Below are positions 9,327 to 19,148 of a DNA stretch of 64,000 bases, in pieces. Position 1 is the first letter of the stretch, and the number at the start of each line of letters is the position of its first letter. Under the pieces are notes generated by a model that saw only the letters and a list, made by a program, of their open reading frames with translations, was not told the origin of the DNA and searched no databases. This stretch comes from Zobellia amurskyensis. GTDB taxonomy: Bacteria > Bacteroidota > Bacteroidia > Flavobacteriales > Flavobacteriaceae. Both the position numbers and the translations under genes were made by a program. The DNA lies in NCBI RefSeq assembly GCF_009725985.1, contig NZ_RCNR01000016.1:35430-99429 (forward strand), read 5' to 3'.

Positions 9327-10154
9327 TTATTTTTCTAAACTTTTCAAATAGTCCAAACTTTGAGGTACTTGTTCAACCACACTAGATGATTCGTCTTCTA
9401 TAAACATGTACTCAATACCTAATTCCTTGGCTTCGGCAACAATTCCAGCAATATCAACTTGACCTTGACCTAGAACTACATTAGTTTCATGATCTTCCTG
9501 TCCAGTATTATTTCCCTTTACACCTTTTTCCATATCCTTAAGATGAAGTAAAGTAAATTTAGACTTGTATTTCTTCATCAACGCTAATGGGTCTGCACCG
9601 CCATGTTGCGCCCAAAACACATCCAATTCAAAAGTATAGTCCGTGGCGTTCTGAATCATATAGTCAAATAACGTTCCATCCTTATACGGACGAAATTCAT
9701 ACCCATGCGGGTGATATGCCAAGGTAATACCATTATCTTTCAATAATTTACCCGCTTTATTGAATACTTCCGAAGCATGTTGGGTTTCTTCCAAATCCCA
9801 TTTATTATCATCATGAGGTACCCAGGCACACATTACATATTTAGCTCCATAGGCCTTTGCATTTTCAACTACTTGTTGTGCATTCTTTTCTAAATCACCA
9901 AATTTAGCGCCTACACTAACTACATCAAGACTATTCGCTTTCAATAACTTTTTGAATTCGTCTAAGGACAGACCATAGGTTTCACCACCTTCAATTTTCG
10001 AAATCCCCCAACCTTGAATAGTTTCAAGAGTTCCGGGTACATCAGTTTTAAACTGATTACGCAAACTATAAAGCTGCAAACCTACCTCTTGTGCCGATAG
10101 TGATACCGTAAAAAGAGCTGTCGCAATAAACATATTTAGTTTTTTCATTTTCAT
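9327..10154 (-). CDS. Periplasmic sugar phosphate isomerase/epimerase-family TIM-barrel protein
   Basis: The 275-residue protein has a signal peptide (SLSAQ, cleavage near residue 21) and then an AP-endonuclease-2-type TIM barrel (GLQLYSLRNQF at the start; FELDVFW, LLHLKDM and FIEDESS carry likely metal ligands). Exported members of this family are common in Bacteroidota beside GMC oxidoreductases and Gfo/Idh/MocA proteins. Some act on 3-keto-glycosides rather than on sugar phosphates. It is the last gene of the trio GMC oxidoreductase, subunit-3 protein and TIM barrel, 71 bp after the second gene, with a hairpin in between. An epimerase, eliminase or hydrolase role on oxidised sugars is inference. 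Confidence 0.8.
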   Translation of the reverse strand: MKMKKLNMFIATALFTVSLSAQEVGLQLYSLRNQFKTDVPGTLETIQGWGISKIEGGETYGLSLDEFKKLLKANSLDVVSVGAKFGDLEKNAQQVVENAKAYGAKYVMCAWVPHDDNKWDLEETQHASEVFNKAGKLLKDNGITLAYHPHGYEFRPYKDGTLFDYMIQNATDYTFELDVFWAQHGGADPLALMKKYKSKFTLLHLKDMEKGVKGNNTGQEDHETNVVLGQGQVDIAGIVAEAKELGIEYMFIEDESSSVVEQVPQSLDYLKSLEK

Positions 10155-10165
10155 GATATTAGTTG

Positions 10166-10195
10166 AAAGCTGAAACTTTCTAAAGTCTCAGCTTT
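10166..10195 (-). promoter_or_regulatory. Intergenic hairpin inside the GMC-subunit3-isomerase unit
   Basis: AAAGCTGAAACTTT (10166-10179) and AAAGTCTCAGCTTT (10182-10195) pair over 14 bp with one mismatch. In the minus direction only a short T run follows, so it may be a partial terminator, an mRNA-processing site or a stabiliser that sets a different level for the downstream TIM-barrel gene. Confidence 0.4.
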
Positions 10196-10225
10196 TTATT
10201 AAAACTTCAATCTACCAGCCTCATA

Positions 10226-10945
10226 TTAGGTTAATAGATTTCCTTGTTCGTCCCATTCAGCAATATCATTTCTTTTGCTTTGGTCCACACATTTCGCAAT
10301 CCATTCCGGGTCATATTCCACGCCATGTTTCTTAAGTACCTCATCCGGCACCCCGTCCCATACATTGGGCGAATTTCCTTTATAACCCAAATCTGCAATG
10401 CCCACTTTTGAGGTATAATAGCCAGTAACGACCAAGTTCCTCATTAATGCAAAAAATTGGATTTCCAGCGGTTGGTCGTCTAACGGTATTTCCAAATCTT
10501 GGTTACAAATAGTATCCAAAATCTGTTTTTGCTGTTCCAAGCTGGCTCCTTTAAATTCTACACCATTATTGGTATTAGATTTATGATCTAACCACATAAG
10601 CCCACCCAAGAGGGTATTCTGCATCTGGGGCATATCTTTACCCACAAACTCTATAAACTCGGGAACATCTGCTTCTATCGGGCCTCCATGTGGCTCCTTT
10701 GGCGGAAGGATAACAGTGCTTAAAACAGCAATGGTCTCCATCTCATGTTCATTAAATAATTGCTCTGCATTGAGCTTTTCTATGCGCTCTAGTTCTTTGG
10801 GTGTCCTTCCAAAATAGTTGGCATCCGTGGTAACGGCCGTTTCTGGTATTGCCGGCTCCCCACCTTCAGTCTTACATCCGTGAAAGGCAAGTGCGGATGC
10901 TCCAGCCCCAAGAATCATGGTCTGTATACTCTTTCTTCTATCCAT
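10226..10945 (-). CDS. Gluconate 2-dehydrogenase subunit 3 family protein, Tat-type signal
   Basis: The 239-residue protein starts at ATG 10945, giving an N-terminus MDRRKSIQ with a twin arginine and a hydrophobic stretch ending in a cysteine (HGCK). It is therefore probably exported folded, possibly as a lipoprotein. The rest matches the small subunit of membrane-bound FAD sugar or gluconate dehydrogenases, which helps export the flavoprotein subunit. An upstream in-frame start at 11026 would overlap the GMC gene by 79 bp and hide the Tat motif, so it is rejected. It begins 2 bp after the GMC stop codon, indicating translational coupling and a shared complex. Confidence 0.85.
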   Translation of the reverse strand: MDRRKSIQTMILGAGASALAFHGCKTEGGEPAIPETAVTTDANYFGRTPKELERIEKLNAEQLFNEHEMETIAVLSTVILPPKEPHGGPIEADVPEFIEFVGKDMPQMQNTLLGGLMWLDHKSNTNNGVEFKGASLEQQKQILDTICNQDLEIPLDDQPLEIQFFALMRNLVVTGYYTSKVGIADLGYKGNSPNVWDGVPDEVLKKHGVEYDPEWIAKCVDQSKRNDIAEWDEQGNLLT

Positions 10946-10947
10946 TA

Positions 10948-12666
10948 TTAGAGGTTTTGTTGTTTCAGTTGTTCGATGATATAATCCGATGCTCTCCAAG
11001 ACAAGGCCAAGATGGTCCAAGTACAATTTTTGTCCGCCTGCGAAACGAATGGTCCCGCATCAACAATAAAGACATTATCAACATCGTGCAACTGGTTAAA
11101 CTTGTTCGTTACCGAGGTCTTTGGGTCGTTGCCCATACGGGTGGTACCCACCTCATGTATAATCTCTCCCGGAGCATGAAGACCATAGTCCCGATCCTTA
11201 CCTGGTTTGTTCAGATAGATACCGCCCATGTTATGGGAAATCTCTTCAAAAGTATCTTGCATATGCTTTGCTTGGCGAACTTCAATATCTGACCATTTAT
11301 AATTGAACTTCAAAACAGGAATACCATAATCATCTACCGTAGTCGGGTCTATCTCACAGTAATTCTCTTTTACGGCCAGACCTTCTCCTCTACCACCAAA
11401 ACCTACTATTGCCCCGTAATATCGCTTAACGTCATCGCGTAGCTTATCTCCATAGCCACCTGTTGGTTGGCCCACCAATTTATTGAAGCTATCCTGATCA
11501 AAACCGAAGCCGTAATTGGGTTGCCCCATTCCACCCCATACTTCAATGTGGTACCCTCTAGGAAAATCAAGTTTCTTTTTATCTCCCCACCAAGGTGAGT
11601 AAACGTGCATTCCTCCTACACCATCTTCGTTATAAGAAACATCACGATCCATTAAATCCGGAACGAATGCCATACCACTACTACCCGTAGAATCGTGCAA
11701 ATATTTACCAACAAGGTCACTACTGTTTCCTAGTCCGTTAGGGTGTTGCTTACTTTTACTGTTCAAAAGAATACGTGCCGAACTACAAGCCGAGGCTGCC
11801 AGTACAACTACTTTAGCTTTTAACTTATATTCTTTTCTATCTTCTTTATTGATATAGGATACGCCAGTGGCCTTACCCTCTTCATTAGTGGTCACTTCAC
11901 GCACCATGGCATTAACGTAAAGTTTTACTTGTCCACCATTTTTCTGAGCAGGAAAAATTAAACAACTACCAGAAGAGAAATCTGCGTACACCGAGCAGGA
12001 CCTTGAACACTGCCCACAGTAAAAACAGACCCCACGTTCATTATTGATACGTTTGGTAAGCATTGAAAGCCTACCAGGAATTACCGGAATACCGGATTTC
12101 TTAGCCCCTTTTATATAAAAAAGTTCGTGCAGTCTTGGTTTTGGAGGAGGAAGAAAAAAACCATCTGGATCGTTCTCACGGCCTTCGTTGGTGCCAAATA
12201 CGCCGATTAACTTGTCTACTTTATCATAATATGGCTTTACATCATCATAGCCAATTGGCCAATCCTCACCATAACCGTCTCGGGTCTTTCCTTTAAAATC
12301 TAATGGTCCAAAGCGTAGTGAAATCCTTCCCCAGTGGTTGGTACGTCCACCAAGCATTCTAGAACGCCACCATTTAAAGGTAGTACCTTCCTCATGTGTA
12401 TAGGGTTCGCCATCTACATGCCAATCTCCATAAGACATGTCCCACTCGCCAAAAGCACGTGTAGTTCCCGCCCCACGACGTGGTGAGTCATAGGGGTTCT
12501 TTAATTGGGTCATGGTCTTTGGATCCGCGGGGTCAAAGAAAGGACCAGCTTCTACCACAGCTACCTTTAGACCGGCGTCCGCCAGTTGTTTTGTGGCCAT
12601 ACCGCCACCTGCCCCGGAGCCTACGATAATTACATCGTACTCCTCCGGGTTTTCCTTAATCTGCAT
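10948..12666 (-). CDS. GMC-family FAD oxidoreductase (sugar dehydrogenase catalytic subunit)
   Basis: The 572-residue protein (ATG at 12666; a TTG at 12699 is less likely) has the FAD-binding GSGAGGG motif near residue 17 and C-terminal GMC features around HEVGTTRMG and the final VDAGPF segment. A cysteine cluster, Cys214, 217, 220, 224 and 235 (C-x2-C-x2-C-x3-C-x10-C), lies in the middle. Bacterial FAD-glucose dehydrogenases carry a 3Fe-4S cluster at a similar place and spacing, so electron transfer through an Fe-S cluster is likely. No signal peptide is present; export would be by hitch-hiking on the Tat signal of the adjacent subunit-3 protein. Probable role: periplasmic oxidation of a sugar or glycoside, perhaps at C3. 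Substrate unknown. Confidence 0.87.
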   Translation of the reverse strand: MQIKENPEEYDVIIVGSGAGGGMATKQLADAGLKVAVVEAGPFFDPADPKTMTQLKNPYDSPRRGAGTTRAFGEWDMSYGDWHVDGEPYTHEEGTTFKWWRSRMLGGRTNHWGRISLRFGPLDFKGKTRDGYGEDWPIGYDDVKPYYDKVDKLIGVFGTNEGRENDPDGFFLPPPKPRLHELFYIKGAKKSGIPVIPGRLSMLTKRINNERGVCFYCGQCSRSCSVYADFSSGSCLIFPAQKNGGQVKLYVNAMVREVTTNEEGKATGVSYINKEDRKEYKLKAKVVVLAASACSSARILLNSKSKQHPNGLGNSSDLVGKYLHDSTGSSGMAFVPDLMDRDVSYNEDGVGGMHVYSPWWGDKKKLDFPRGYHIEVWGGMGQPNYGFGFDQDSFNKLVGQPTGGYGDKLRDDVKRYYGAIVGFGGRGEGLAVKENYCEIDPTTVDDYGIPVLKFNYKWSDIEVRQAKHMQDTFEEISHNMGGIYLNKPGKDRDYGLHAPGEIIHEVGTTRMGNDPKTSVTNKFNQLHDVDNVFIVDAGPFVSQADKNCTWTILALSWRASDYIIEQLKQQNL

Positions 12667-12708
12667 ATGTTGTTTATTTTTGTTAGTTTGTTGCCACAAT
12701 TTATAAAT

Positions 12709-12733
12709 AAAAAGTGTTTATATACCACTTTTT
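12709..12733 (-). terminator. Terminator after the DUF255 gene
   Basis: AAAAAGTG (12709-12716) pairs with CACTTTTT (12726-12733) around a 9-nt loop. In the minus direction the hairpin is followed by a T-rich stretch. It lies 31 bp beyond the stop of the minus-strand DUF255 gene and before the GMC gene, so the GMC unit probably has its own promoter. Confidence 0.5.
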
Positions 12734-12763
12734 TAACACTAGCTTTTGTACACCATTTTGTAA

Positions 12764-14875
12764 TTAGAAGTTTTTCAATTGAATAAGAGCTTCTTCTATA
12801 GTTTTTACGGGAAGTTTGCAGGTAGTATTCTGACAAACGTAAATGAATGTACCATCTTTCACATAGCGATCCTTAAACAATGGAGCATCGCTCTTAACCT
12901 TGCTCCCAACTATTAGTGCATTGGACAATGGAATTTCATTAAGAGCTTTCACTAAAATATCTGCGTCTTTACCAACTACCGCAATTTCAAAGTAAGGATA
13001 CGTATTGTTCAACAAAAGTGCATTCCATTTAGAGTAACTCGGTGCACTTTCAGTAATAGCCGGCACCATTGCAGATAACATTCGCTTTGATTTTTCGGTG
13101 AAGTCAATGTTATATTCCAAATGCCCCAACTCGAAAAGATTATGAGCCATTACGGCATTGGGAGAAGGCAACACCCCATCATCCGTTTTAATTATTTTGG
13201 CAATCAAATTATTACCTTCATTATAGTGATACATGCCCGAAGCCTCGTCTGCAAAATTCTGTTCCGTTATTTTGTTCAACTCCTTAGCAAAATCAAGATA
13301 TTCAGTATTTAAAGTTACACCATAAAGTTGCAGCGAGGCATCTATCATAAAAGCATAATCCTCAATAAAGCCCTCTTTACGCTGACTTCCTTTTTTATAG
13401 GTATGAACAAGCTTACCGTTTTGATAAGAATTTGATTTTATAAAAGAGAAAACGTTTTTTGCTTTTTCTAAAAATTGCTCTTGCCCAAATGCTTTGTACG
13501 CATCTACTAACCCATTGATCAAAAGAGCATTCCATGATGTTATTATCTTATCATCACTCCGTGGGCGTACTCTTTTAGTCCTTGCCTCCAATAATTTTTT
13601 ATTCCATTCGGATTTTATAAAATTAAGCTTACTCTGCTCTATATCGTGCTCTTTTACGAACGTAGCATCGTCTACCTTTCTATGTAAAACATAGTTTTCA
13701 TGTTCCCAAATAGCGCCTTTTTCTATAGTGTAATATTCCGAAAAAAGTTCGAAATCATTTCCTAAAACCGACTTTAACTCTTCTTCCTTCCAAACATAGA
13801 ATTTACCTTCCTCTCCTTCGCTATCCGCATCCAATGCCGCATGATACCCACCATTTTCATCTTTCATTTCGCGATCAAGAAAATCTACTGTTTCCCACAC
13901 CACATTCTTATAGGCATCGTCTTTAAATATGGTATATGCTTTTGAATATAAACTTAAAAGTTGCGCGTTGTCATAAAGCATTTTCTCAAAATGTGGAACC
14001 TTCCAAAAAGCATCTGTGCTATATCTGTAAAAACCACCACCTATCTGGTCATAAATACCGCCTAAAGCCATCTTATCTAGCGTATTCCTAACATGTTTTT
14101 TTGCTTTTTCGTCATTTACCAAATTGCCATAACTAAGCAAAAAGTCTAGATTAGTGGGAATCATAAACTTCTGAACGCCCTTTTCTCCACCCTCTTCCAA
14201 ATCCCAATTCTGGTTCCAATTTGTAACACTGGTTTTTACAGCCTCTTTGGTTATGGATTCAAATCCTTTTGCGGGTTCTATGAGATTAGCTTCAGCAATA
14301 CCAGCCGCCACCATATCTGAATACTCTTCCGCCTTTTTGGGGTCATTTTTATATAACTCGCTTATTTTGGTCAGTACTTTTGACCACTGATCTTTGGTGT
14401 GGTATGTTCCACCATAGAGCGGTTTTCCATTAGGTAATGTAATTACATTTAAAGGCCACCCTCCATTTCCTGAAATCAATTGCAATGCAGTCATATACAC
14501 TTGATCAACATCTGGGCGTTCTTCACGGTCTACTTTAATATTGATGAAATTTTCGTTCATGATTTTCGCTACCTCCTCATCCTCAAAAGTTTCATTTTCC
14601 ATAACATGACACCAATGACAAGAAGAATAACCAATACTTACCAAGACCAATTTATTCTCCTTCTTAGCATCATCCAATGCTTCTTGGCTCCAAGCTCTCC
14701 AATTGACAGGATTATGCGCGTGCTGTAGCAAATAGGGACTTGTTTCCTCTGCAAGGGCATTTGTATATTTATGGGTTTTCACTTCTTGCTCGGTTTTTTT
14801 CTCTTTGCACGAAACAATAAAAAATATAGCCAGCATGATAGAGCCGGTCAAAAATCTGGAAAATCTTAGGGTCAT
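12764..14875 (-). CDS. DUF255 thioredoxin-domain lipoprotein (YyaL/spermatogenesis-associated-20 family)
   Basis: The 703-residue protein has a lipoprotein signal (FFIVSC). It then begins with the family signature [14 protein letters not shown] followed by a thioredoxin-like domain with CHWCHVM (a CxxC motif) and FEDEEVA. The large C-terminal part is an alpha/alpha-barrel (N-acylglucosamine epimerase-like fold) with motifs such as [10 protein letters not shown] and [12 protein letters not shown]. Length matches the family. The biochemical function of the family is not established. Here the predicted lipid anchor places it outside the cytoplasm, next to carbohydrate genes. Confidence 0.88.
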   Translation of the reverse strand: MTLRFSRFLTGSIMLAIFFIVSCKEKKTEQEVKTHKYTNALAEETSPYLLQHAHNPVNWRAWSQEALDDAKKENKLVLVSIGYSSCHWCHVMENETFEDEEVAKIMNENFINIKVDREERPDVDQVYMTALQLISGNGGWPLNVITLPNGKPLYGGTYHTKDQWSKVLTKISELYKNDPKKAEEYSDMVAAGIAEANLIEPAKGFESITKEAVKTSVTNWNQNWDLEEGGEKGVQKFMIPTNLDFLLSYGNLVNDEKAKKHVRNTLDKMALGGIYDQIGGGFYRYSTDAFWKVPHFEKMLYDNAQLLSLYSKAYTIFKDDAYKNVVWETVDFLDREMKDENGGYHAALDADSEGEEGKFYVWKEEELKSVLGNDFELFSEYYTIEKGAIWEHENYVLHRKVDDATFVKEHDIEQSKLNFIKSEWNKKLLEARTKRVRPRSDDKIITSWNALLINGLVDAYKAFGQEQFLEKAKNVFSFIKSNSYQNGKLVHTYKKGSQRKEGFIEDYAFMIDASLQLYGVTLNTEYLDFAKELNKITEQNFADEASGMYHYNEGNNLIAKIIKTDDGVLPSPNAVMAHNLFELGHLEYNIDFTEKSKRMLSAMVPAITESAPSYSKWNALLLNNTYPYFEIAVVGKDADILVKALNEIPLSNALIVGSKVKSDAPLFKDRYVKDGTFIYVCQNTTCKLPVKTIEEALIQLKNF

Positions 14876-14944
14876 AGTACTCTTCTTATCCCACGAAATT
14901 CTGTGAATAGCGTGTGTTGAAATTAAAAATCAGCTACTTATCAA

Positions 14945-16333
14945 TTACTCACTTATAAAAGCAGAAGCAGGTAAACCGGCCGCATTAAAGAGATTAGGCT
15001 CGGCAATATTATCCCATGCAAAACGCACATTTAAAGGCTCCTTAACTTCTTTTGAAGACAAAATAACCTTATCATTTTTAATTATCGCTTTCGCTGGATG
15101 GTATGTTCCATCAGCGCCAGCAACTTCAAAATGGGTTATTTTTTTTCCTTTAGACATAAGTCCGGCTGAATGGTCAAAAACTACCTCAATCTTTTTTCCT
15201 TGTGGATGAACTTCTTTGAAAAGGGGTCCGTAAACTTCACCATCGTAACTATTATAAGTTTCCTTTAATGCTAAATTGGCAAGACGCAAACCTACATCTT
15301 GTTTATTGGTAGGGTGAATATCATCTATTGTAGCTATGTCACTTACGACTACCATACCTGAGTTTGGTATGGTTTTCAGTACACGCCTTTGCACATCCCT
15401 AATCAAAACTCCTTGCTCTGACTCTTTATAATTAAAAGGTGCAATTTGCACATAATAAAACGGAAAATCAGCACCCCATGCCTCTCGCCAAGAATCTACC
15501 ATTTCGGAAAAAAGTTTACCGTAAACATCAAATCTACCCCTATTAGACTCGCCTTGGTACCAGATAGTTCCCGCAATCTTAAACGGTGTTATAGCATGCA
15601 CCATTCCGTTATATAATTGTGATGGAGAAACAGGACTCCAAGGCGTCTCTTCTACTTTTTCTGCAGAAACTCTTAAATCATCATTCTCATCAAAAACAGA
15701 TTTAGGTGTCCAAACCTCAGCTGGGGATCCGCCCCAAGCGTTATCTATTAGACCAATTGGAACATTGAGTTCACCCTGCAACCTCCTAGCAAAAAAGTAG
15801 GCTACAGCACTAAAACTTTTCATTGTTTCGGGCGTACAAACCTCCCAAGCTCCAGGTATATTTTCCTGAGGATACTCAGAGGTTCTTCTATCTATCGTAA
15901 AAAAACGAATATTGGGATAGTTGGCATTTTTTATTTCCTCTTCGGCATTATCAATACCCTTATTAGTTGTTGCGCTCCATTCCATATTGGACTGTCCGGA
16001 AGCCAACCAAACTTCACCAATCATTACATTTTTCAGTACTATCTCATTTTCATTGCCCTTAAAGCTAATTTCATAAGGTCCACCTGCTTCGGGTGTATCT
16101 ACTTCAATGCTCCATTTTGCTTCTATGCTTGTTTTAATTTTGTATTCTTTATTGTCCCAACTGGTAAGAACCGTAACTTCTTCACCGGTATTAGCCCATC
16201 CCCAGAGCGAAACTTTTTCGTTTCTCTGTATCACCATATTATCTGAAAATATATTGGGAAGTTCAACTTTAGCCCATGCAGGTTGATAAGCAAGTACTAG
16301 TAAAAAAGCGACAATAAAGAATTTAGGTTTCAT
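14945..16333 (-). CDS. Secreted sialate O-acetylesterase-like SGNH esterase
   Basis: The 462-residue protein starts at ATG 16333 (a TTG 24 bp upstream is less likely), giving a standard signal peptide cleaved near PAWA. The SGNH-esterase nucleophile motif is ASGQSNMEW. Further blocks are WYQGESN and the late Asp-x-x-His motif in IDDIHPTN. Such enzymes remove O-acetyl groups from sialic acids, but in environmental Bacteroidota many act on other acetylated glycans. It is transcribed divergently from the Tat-exported Gfo/Idh/MocA gene, and both could share a control region at 16334-16452. Confidence 0.85.
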   Translation of the reverse strand: MKPKFFIVAFLLVLAYQPAWAKVELPNIFSDNMVIQRNEKVSLWGWANTGEEVTVLTSWDNKEYKIKTSIEAKWSIEVDTPEAGGPYEISFKGNENEIVLKNVMIGEVWLASGQSNMEWSATTNKGIDNAEEEIKNANYPNIRFFTIDRRTSEYPQENIPGAWEVCTPETMKSFSAVAYFFARRLQGELNVPIGLIDNAWGGSPAEVWTPKSVFDENDDLRVSAEKVEETPWSPVSPSQLYNGMVHAITPFKIAGTIWYQGESNRGRFDVYGKLFSEMVDSWREAWGADFPFYYVQIAPFNYKESEQGVLIRDVQRRVLKTIPNSGMVVVSDIATIDDIHPTNKQDVGLRLANLALKETYNSYDGEVYGPLFKEVHPQGKKIEVVFDHSAGLMSKGKKITHFEVAGADGTYHPAKAIIKNDKVILSSKEVKEPLNVRFAWDNIAEPNLFNAAGLPASAFISE

Positions 16334-16420
16334 ATAAATAGATATTAGTTTGATCAAAATTTAAATATACCAAATTATTAAAGTACCCCAATACTATAGT
16401 GCTAATTGTAATGAATTAAA

Positions 16421-16428
16421 TATCTTTA
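16421..16428 (+). promoter_or_regulatory. Possible -7 element of the Gfo/Idh/MocA gene
   Basis: TATCTTTA matches the Bacteroidota -7 consensus TAnnTTTG at 7 of 8 positions and lies 24 bp before the ATG at 16453. No good -33 TTG is seen at the expected distance, so confidence is low. Confidence 0.3.
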
Positions 16429-16452
16429 GAAAGCGAACCCAACAAAAGACCA

Positions 16453-17826
16453 ATGCATTCAAAAAACAGTTCTATAAGCAGAAGAAATTTTATTAAAGGT
16501 ACATCTAGCCTAATGGCGCTATCCACTTTTGGAGCGTACGGTTTAGATTTTTCAAATAGAGAAACCCCACTAAGGGTGGGGCTTATTGGCACGGGTTGGT
16601 ATGGCAAAAGCGACCTCTTTAGACTTATGCAAGTAGCTAATGTTGAAGTAGTTTCTCTATGCGATGTAGATCAACATATGTTGGAGGAAGCTGGAAAATT
16701 ATTCGCTTTAAGGCAAAAATCCAAAAAGACTCCCCGTCTATACGCCGACTATAAAAAAATGCTAGCAGAGAAGGATTTAGATATTGTTCTTGTGGGAAGT
16801 CCAGACCATTGGCATGCTCTGCAGGGTATAGATGTCTTAAAATCCGGAGCTCACCTCTATCTTCAGAAACCCATAAGTGTAGATGTAATGGAAGGGGAAG
16901 CCCTTGTTGCCGCAGCAAACAGATACGGAAAAGTTGTGCAGGTGGGTACGCAAAGAAAGAGCACACCCCATTTGGTAGAGGCTAAAAAAAATATTGTAGA
17001 TGCTGGATTACTGGGTAAAATATCTCATGTAGAAATTTGTTGTTACTACCATATGCGAGCCAATGGTAATCCGCCTGTTGTACCCGTTCCCGACTTTTTC
17101 GATTATAATATGTGGACAGGACCTGCCCCCCTTAGGCCATTTGACGGCTTACCTCACAGACGTTGGTGGCGAACTTTTATGGAATACGGTAATGGTATTA
17201 CAGGCGATATGTGCGTTCATATGCTAGATACCGTACGATGGATGCTAGATTTAGGATGGCCCAAAAAAATAAGTGCTACCGGTGGCATTTACGTACAAAA
17301 AGATGGGAAGTCCAACATTGCAGATACGCAGACCGCAGTTTTTGAATTTGATGAGCTTGATTGTATTTGGAACCATAGATCTTGGGGAACTCCTGCGGAC
17401 CCGGAATACCCTTGGTCATTTAAGTTGTACGGAGAAAACGGAACCCTTTCTGGCGATGTCAAGAAATATGATTTTGTACCACATGGCGATGGTAAAAAAA
17501 TACATGGCGATGTTATTTACGAAAGAGAAAAATACCCTGAAGACCTTACCGAAAAAGATATTGAATTGCATGCAGCACCTGCTACAAGAGCGCATATGCT
17601 AGATTTCTTAGCGGCTATTGAAAACAAAACACAGCCCATAGCCAATATTCAAGAAGCCCATATTTCTACTGCCAGCTGTATCCTGGCCAATATGGCTATG
17701 GAACTCAATAGACCATTGGTCTATGACCAAAAACAATTAATTGTAGTGAATGACCCGGAAGCCACCAAACTTCTTCAACGGAGTTACAGAGAAGGTTGGG
17801 AACATCCACTTCCGGAGATGTTTTAA
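16453..17826 (+). CDS. Tat-exported Gfo/Idh/MocA-family oxidoreductase
   Basis: The 457-residue protein starts with a clear Tat signal (SRRNFIKG, residues 9-16), typical of periplasmic Gfo/Idh/MocA proteins that leave the cytoplasm with NAD(P) bound. A Rossmann fold follows (VGLIGTGWYGKSD), then LQKPIS, the family's EKP position with Gln in place of Glu, and a C-terminal substrate domain (HRRWW, GDMCVHMLDT). Exported members have been linked to oxidation or reduction at C3 of glycosides. Its neighbours, a sialate esterase and a GMC/subunit-3/TIM-barrel group, fit extracytoplasmic sugar modification. Substrate unknown. Confidence 0.87.
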   Translation: MHSKNSSISRRNFIKGTSSLMALSTFGAYGLDFSNRETPLRVGLIGTGWYGKSDLFRLMQVANVEVVSLCDVDQHMLEEAGKLFALRQKSKKTPRLYADYKKMLAEKDLDIVLVGSPDHWHALQGIDVLKSGAHLYLQKPISVDVMEGEALVAAANRYGKVVQVGTQRKSTPHLVEAKKNIVDAGLLGKISHVEICCYYHMRANGNPPVVPVPDFFDYNMWTGPAPLRPFDGLPHRRWWRTFMEYGNGITGDMCVHMLDTVRWMLDLGWPKKISATGGIYVQKDGKSNIADTQTAVFEFDELDCIWNHRSWGTPADPEYPWSFKLYGENGTLSGDVKKYDFVPHGDGKKIHGDVIYEREKYPEDLTEKDIELHAAPATRAHMLDFLAAIENKTQPIANIQEAHISTASCILANMAMELNRPLVYDQKQLIVVNDPEATKLLQRSYREGWEHPLPEMF

Positions 17827-17992
17827 GGATAAAAAATTCCTTATTTCTAGTAAAAAACTACCTCAATTACAATTTTTGCCATAAAATCAAGGTCAGAATG
17901 TGGCTTTCTCAAAGTATGCCCCCCGCTACCTTAATATCCTTATTTTTAGATAATTTTGAAGCTAATGTTACTTATGTAAAGATATAATTCTA

Positions 17993-18000
17993 CATCTTTG
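17993..18000 (+). promoter_or_regulatory. Probable -7 element of gmd-fcl
   Basis: CATCTTTG differs from TAnnTTTG at one position and is followed by CGGC. It would start transcription near 18005, leaving a leader of about 30 nt before gmd. The -33 element is weak. Confidence 0.45.
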
Positions 18001-18034
18001 CGGCTATAAATAAAAACCATTAGAACTCAGCATT

Positions 18035-19147
18035 ATGAAAAAATGTTTGATTACAGGAATAACAGGTCAAGATGGAGCATACTTGGCAGAATTTTTATTA
18101 AAAAAAGGATATCAAGTTCACGGACTAAAAAGAAGGTCTTCTCTTTTTAATACTGATAGAATTGACCATTTATACCAAGACCCGCATGTTGAAGGCAGAA
18201 ACCTTCACTTGCATTACGGTGATATGACTGATAGTACAAACCTTATTCGTCTTATACAAGAGATTCAACCAGATGAAATATACAACTTGGCCGCAATGAG
18301 CCACGTTGCCGTTTCTTTTGAAACTCCTGAATATACAGCCAATGCAGATGGTATAGGTACTTTACGTATTCTAGATGCCGTACGTCTTTTAGGTTTGGAG
18401 AAAAAAACAAGAATATACCAAGCTTCAACTTCTGAGCTATACGGAAAGGTGCAGGAAGTACCACAATCGGAAACTACTCCGTTCTACCCACGTAGCCCAT
18501 ATGCCGTTGCAAAAATGTACGCATACTGGATTACAGTAAATTACCGTGAAGCATACGGAATGTACGCTTGTAATGGTATTCTTTTTAACCATGAATCTCC
18601 TATTCGTGGGGAAACTTTTGTTACTCGTAAAATCACAAGAGCTGCTTCTAGAATTGCATTAGGTCTTCAGGATAAAGTTTACTTGGGTAACCTTGATGCC
18701 AAAAGAGACTGGGGCCATGCAAAAGATTACGTAAGAATGATGTGGATGATTCTTCAGGCCGATGAGGCTGAGGATTGGGTTATTGCCACTGGTAAGACCA
18801 CAACCGTTCGTGATTTTGTAAAAATGAGTTTTGCACAAGCAGGAATTGAGGTAGAATTTAAAGGTGAAGGTGTTGATGAAAAAGGAACCATCGTTTCTTG
18901 TAGCAACCCTGATTACCAAGTTGAAATAGGAAAAGAAATCGTTGCTGTAGACCCAAGGTACTTTAGACCAACTGAAGTGGATTTACTTATTGGTGACCCA
19001 AGTAAGGCAAATAACAAATTAGGATGGACTCCTAAATACGATTTGAAAGACTTGGTTGAAGATATGATGCAAAGCGATTTAAAATTGATGAAGAAAGACA
19101 CCTACCTTAAAGATGGTGGCTATAGAATCATGAACTATTTCGAATAG
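18035..19147 (+). CDS. gmd: GDP-mannose 4,6-dehydratase
   Basis: The 370-residue protein is a short-chain-dehydrogenase-type enzyme that converts GDP-mannose to GDP-4-keto-6-deoxymannose. The NADP-binding motif [14 protein letters not shown] is at the N-terminus, the catalytic Tyr-x3-Lys is in [10 protein letters not shown], and TSELYGK and NHESPIRG are diagnostic for GMD. Length is normal for the family. It is followed after 1 bp by the GDP-fucose synthase gene, so the pair makes GDP-L-fucose for cell-surface or exported glycans. This pair is biosynthetic and probably not part of the surrounding catabolic pathways. Confidence 0.97.
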   Translation: MKKCLITGITGQDGAYLAEFLLKKGYQVHGLKRRSSLFNTDRIDHLYQDPHVEGRNLHLHYGDMTDSTNLIRLIQEIQPDEIYNLAAMSHVAVSFETPEYTANADGIGTLRILDAVRLLGLEKKTRIYQASTSELYGKVQEVPQSETTPFYPRSPYAVAKMYAYWITVNYREAYGMYACNGILFNHESPIRGETFVTRKITRAASRIALGLQDKVYLGNLDAKRDWGHAKDYVRMMWMILQADEAEDWVIATGKTTTVRDFVKMSFAQAGIEVEFKGEGVDEKGTIVSCSNPDYQVEIGKEIVAVDPRYFRPTEVDLLIGDPSKANNKLGWTPKYDLKDLVEDMMQSDLKLMKKDTYLKDGGYRIMNYFE

Positions 19148-19148
19148 C

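Noticed and set aside
10946..11026. Longer N-terminus for the gluconate-dehydrogenase subunit 3 protein
   Set aside because: It would overlap the GMC gene and bury the twin-arginine signal; the ATG at 10945 starts 2 bp after the GMC stop codon.
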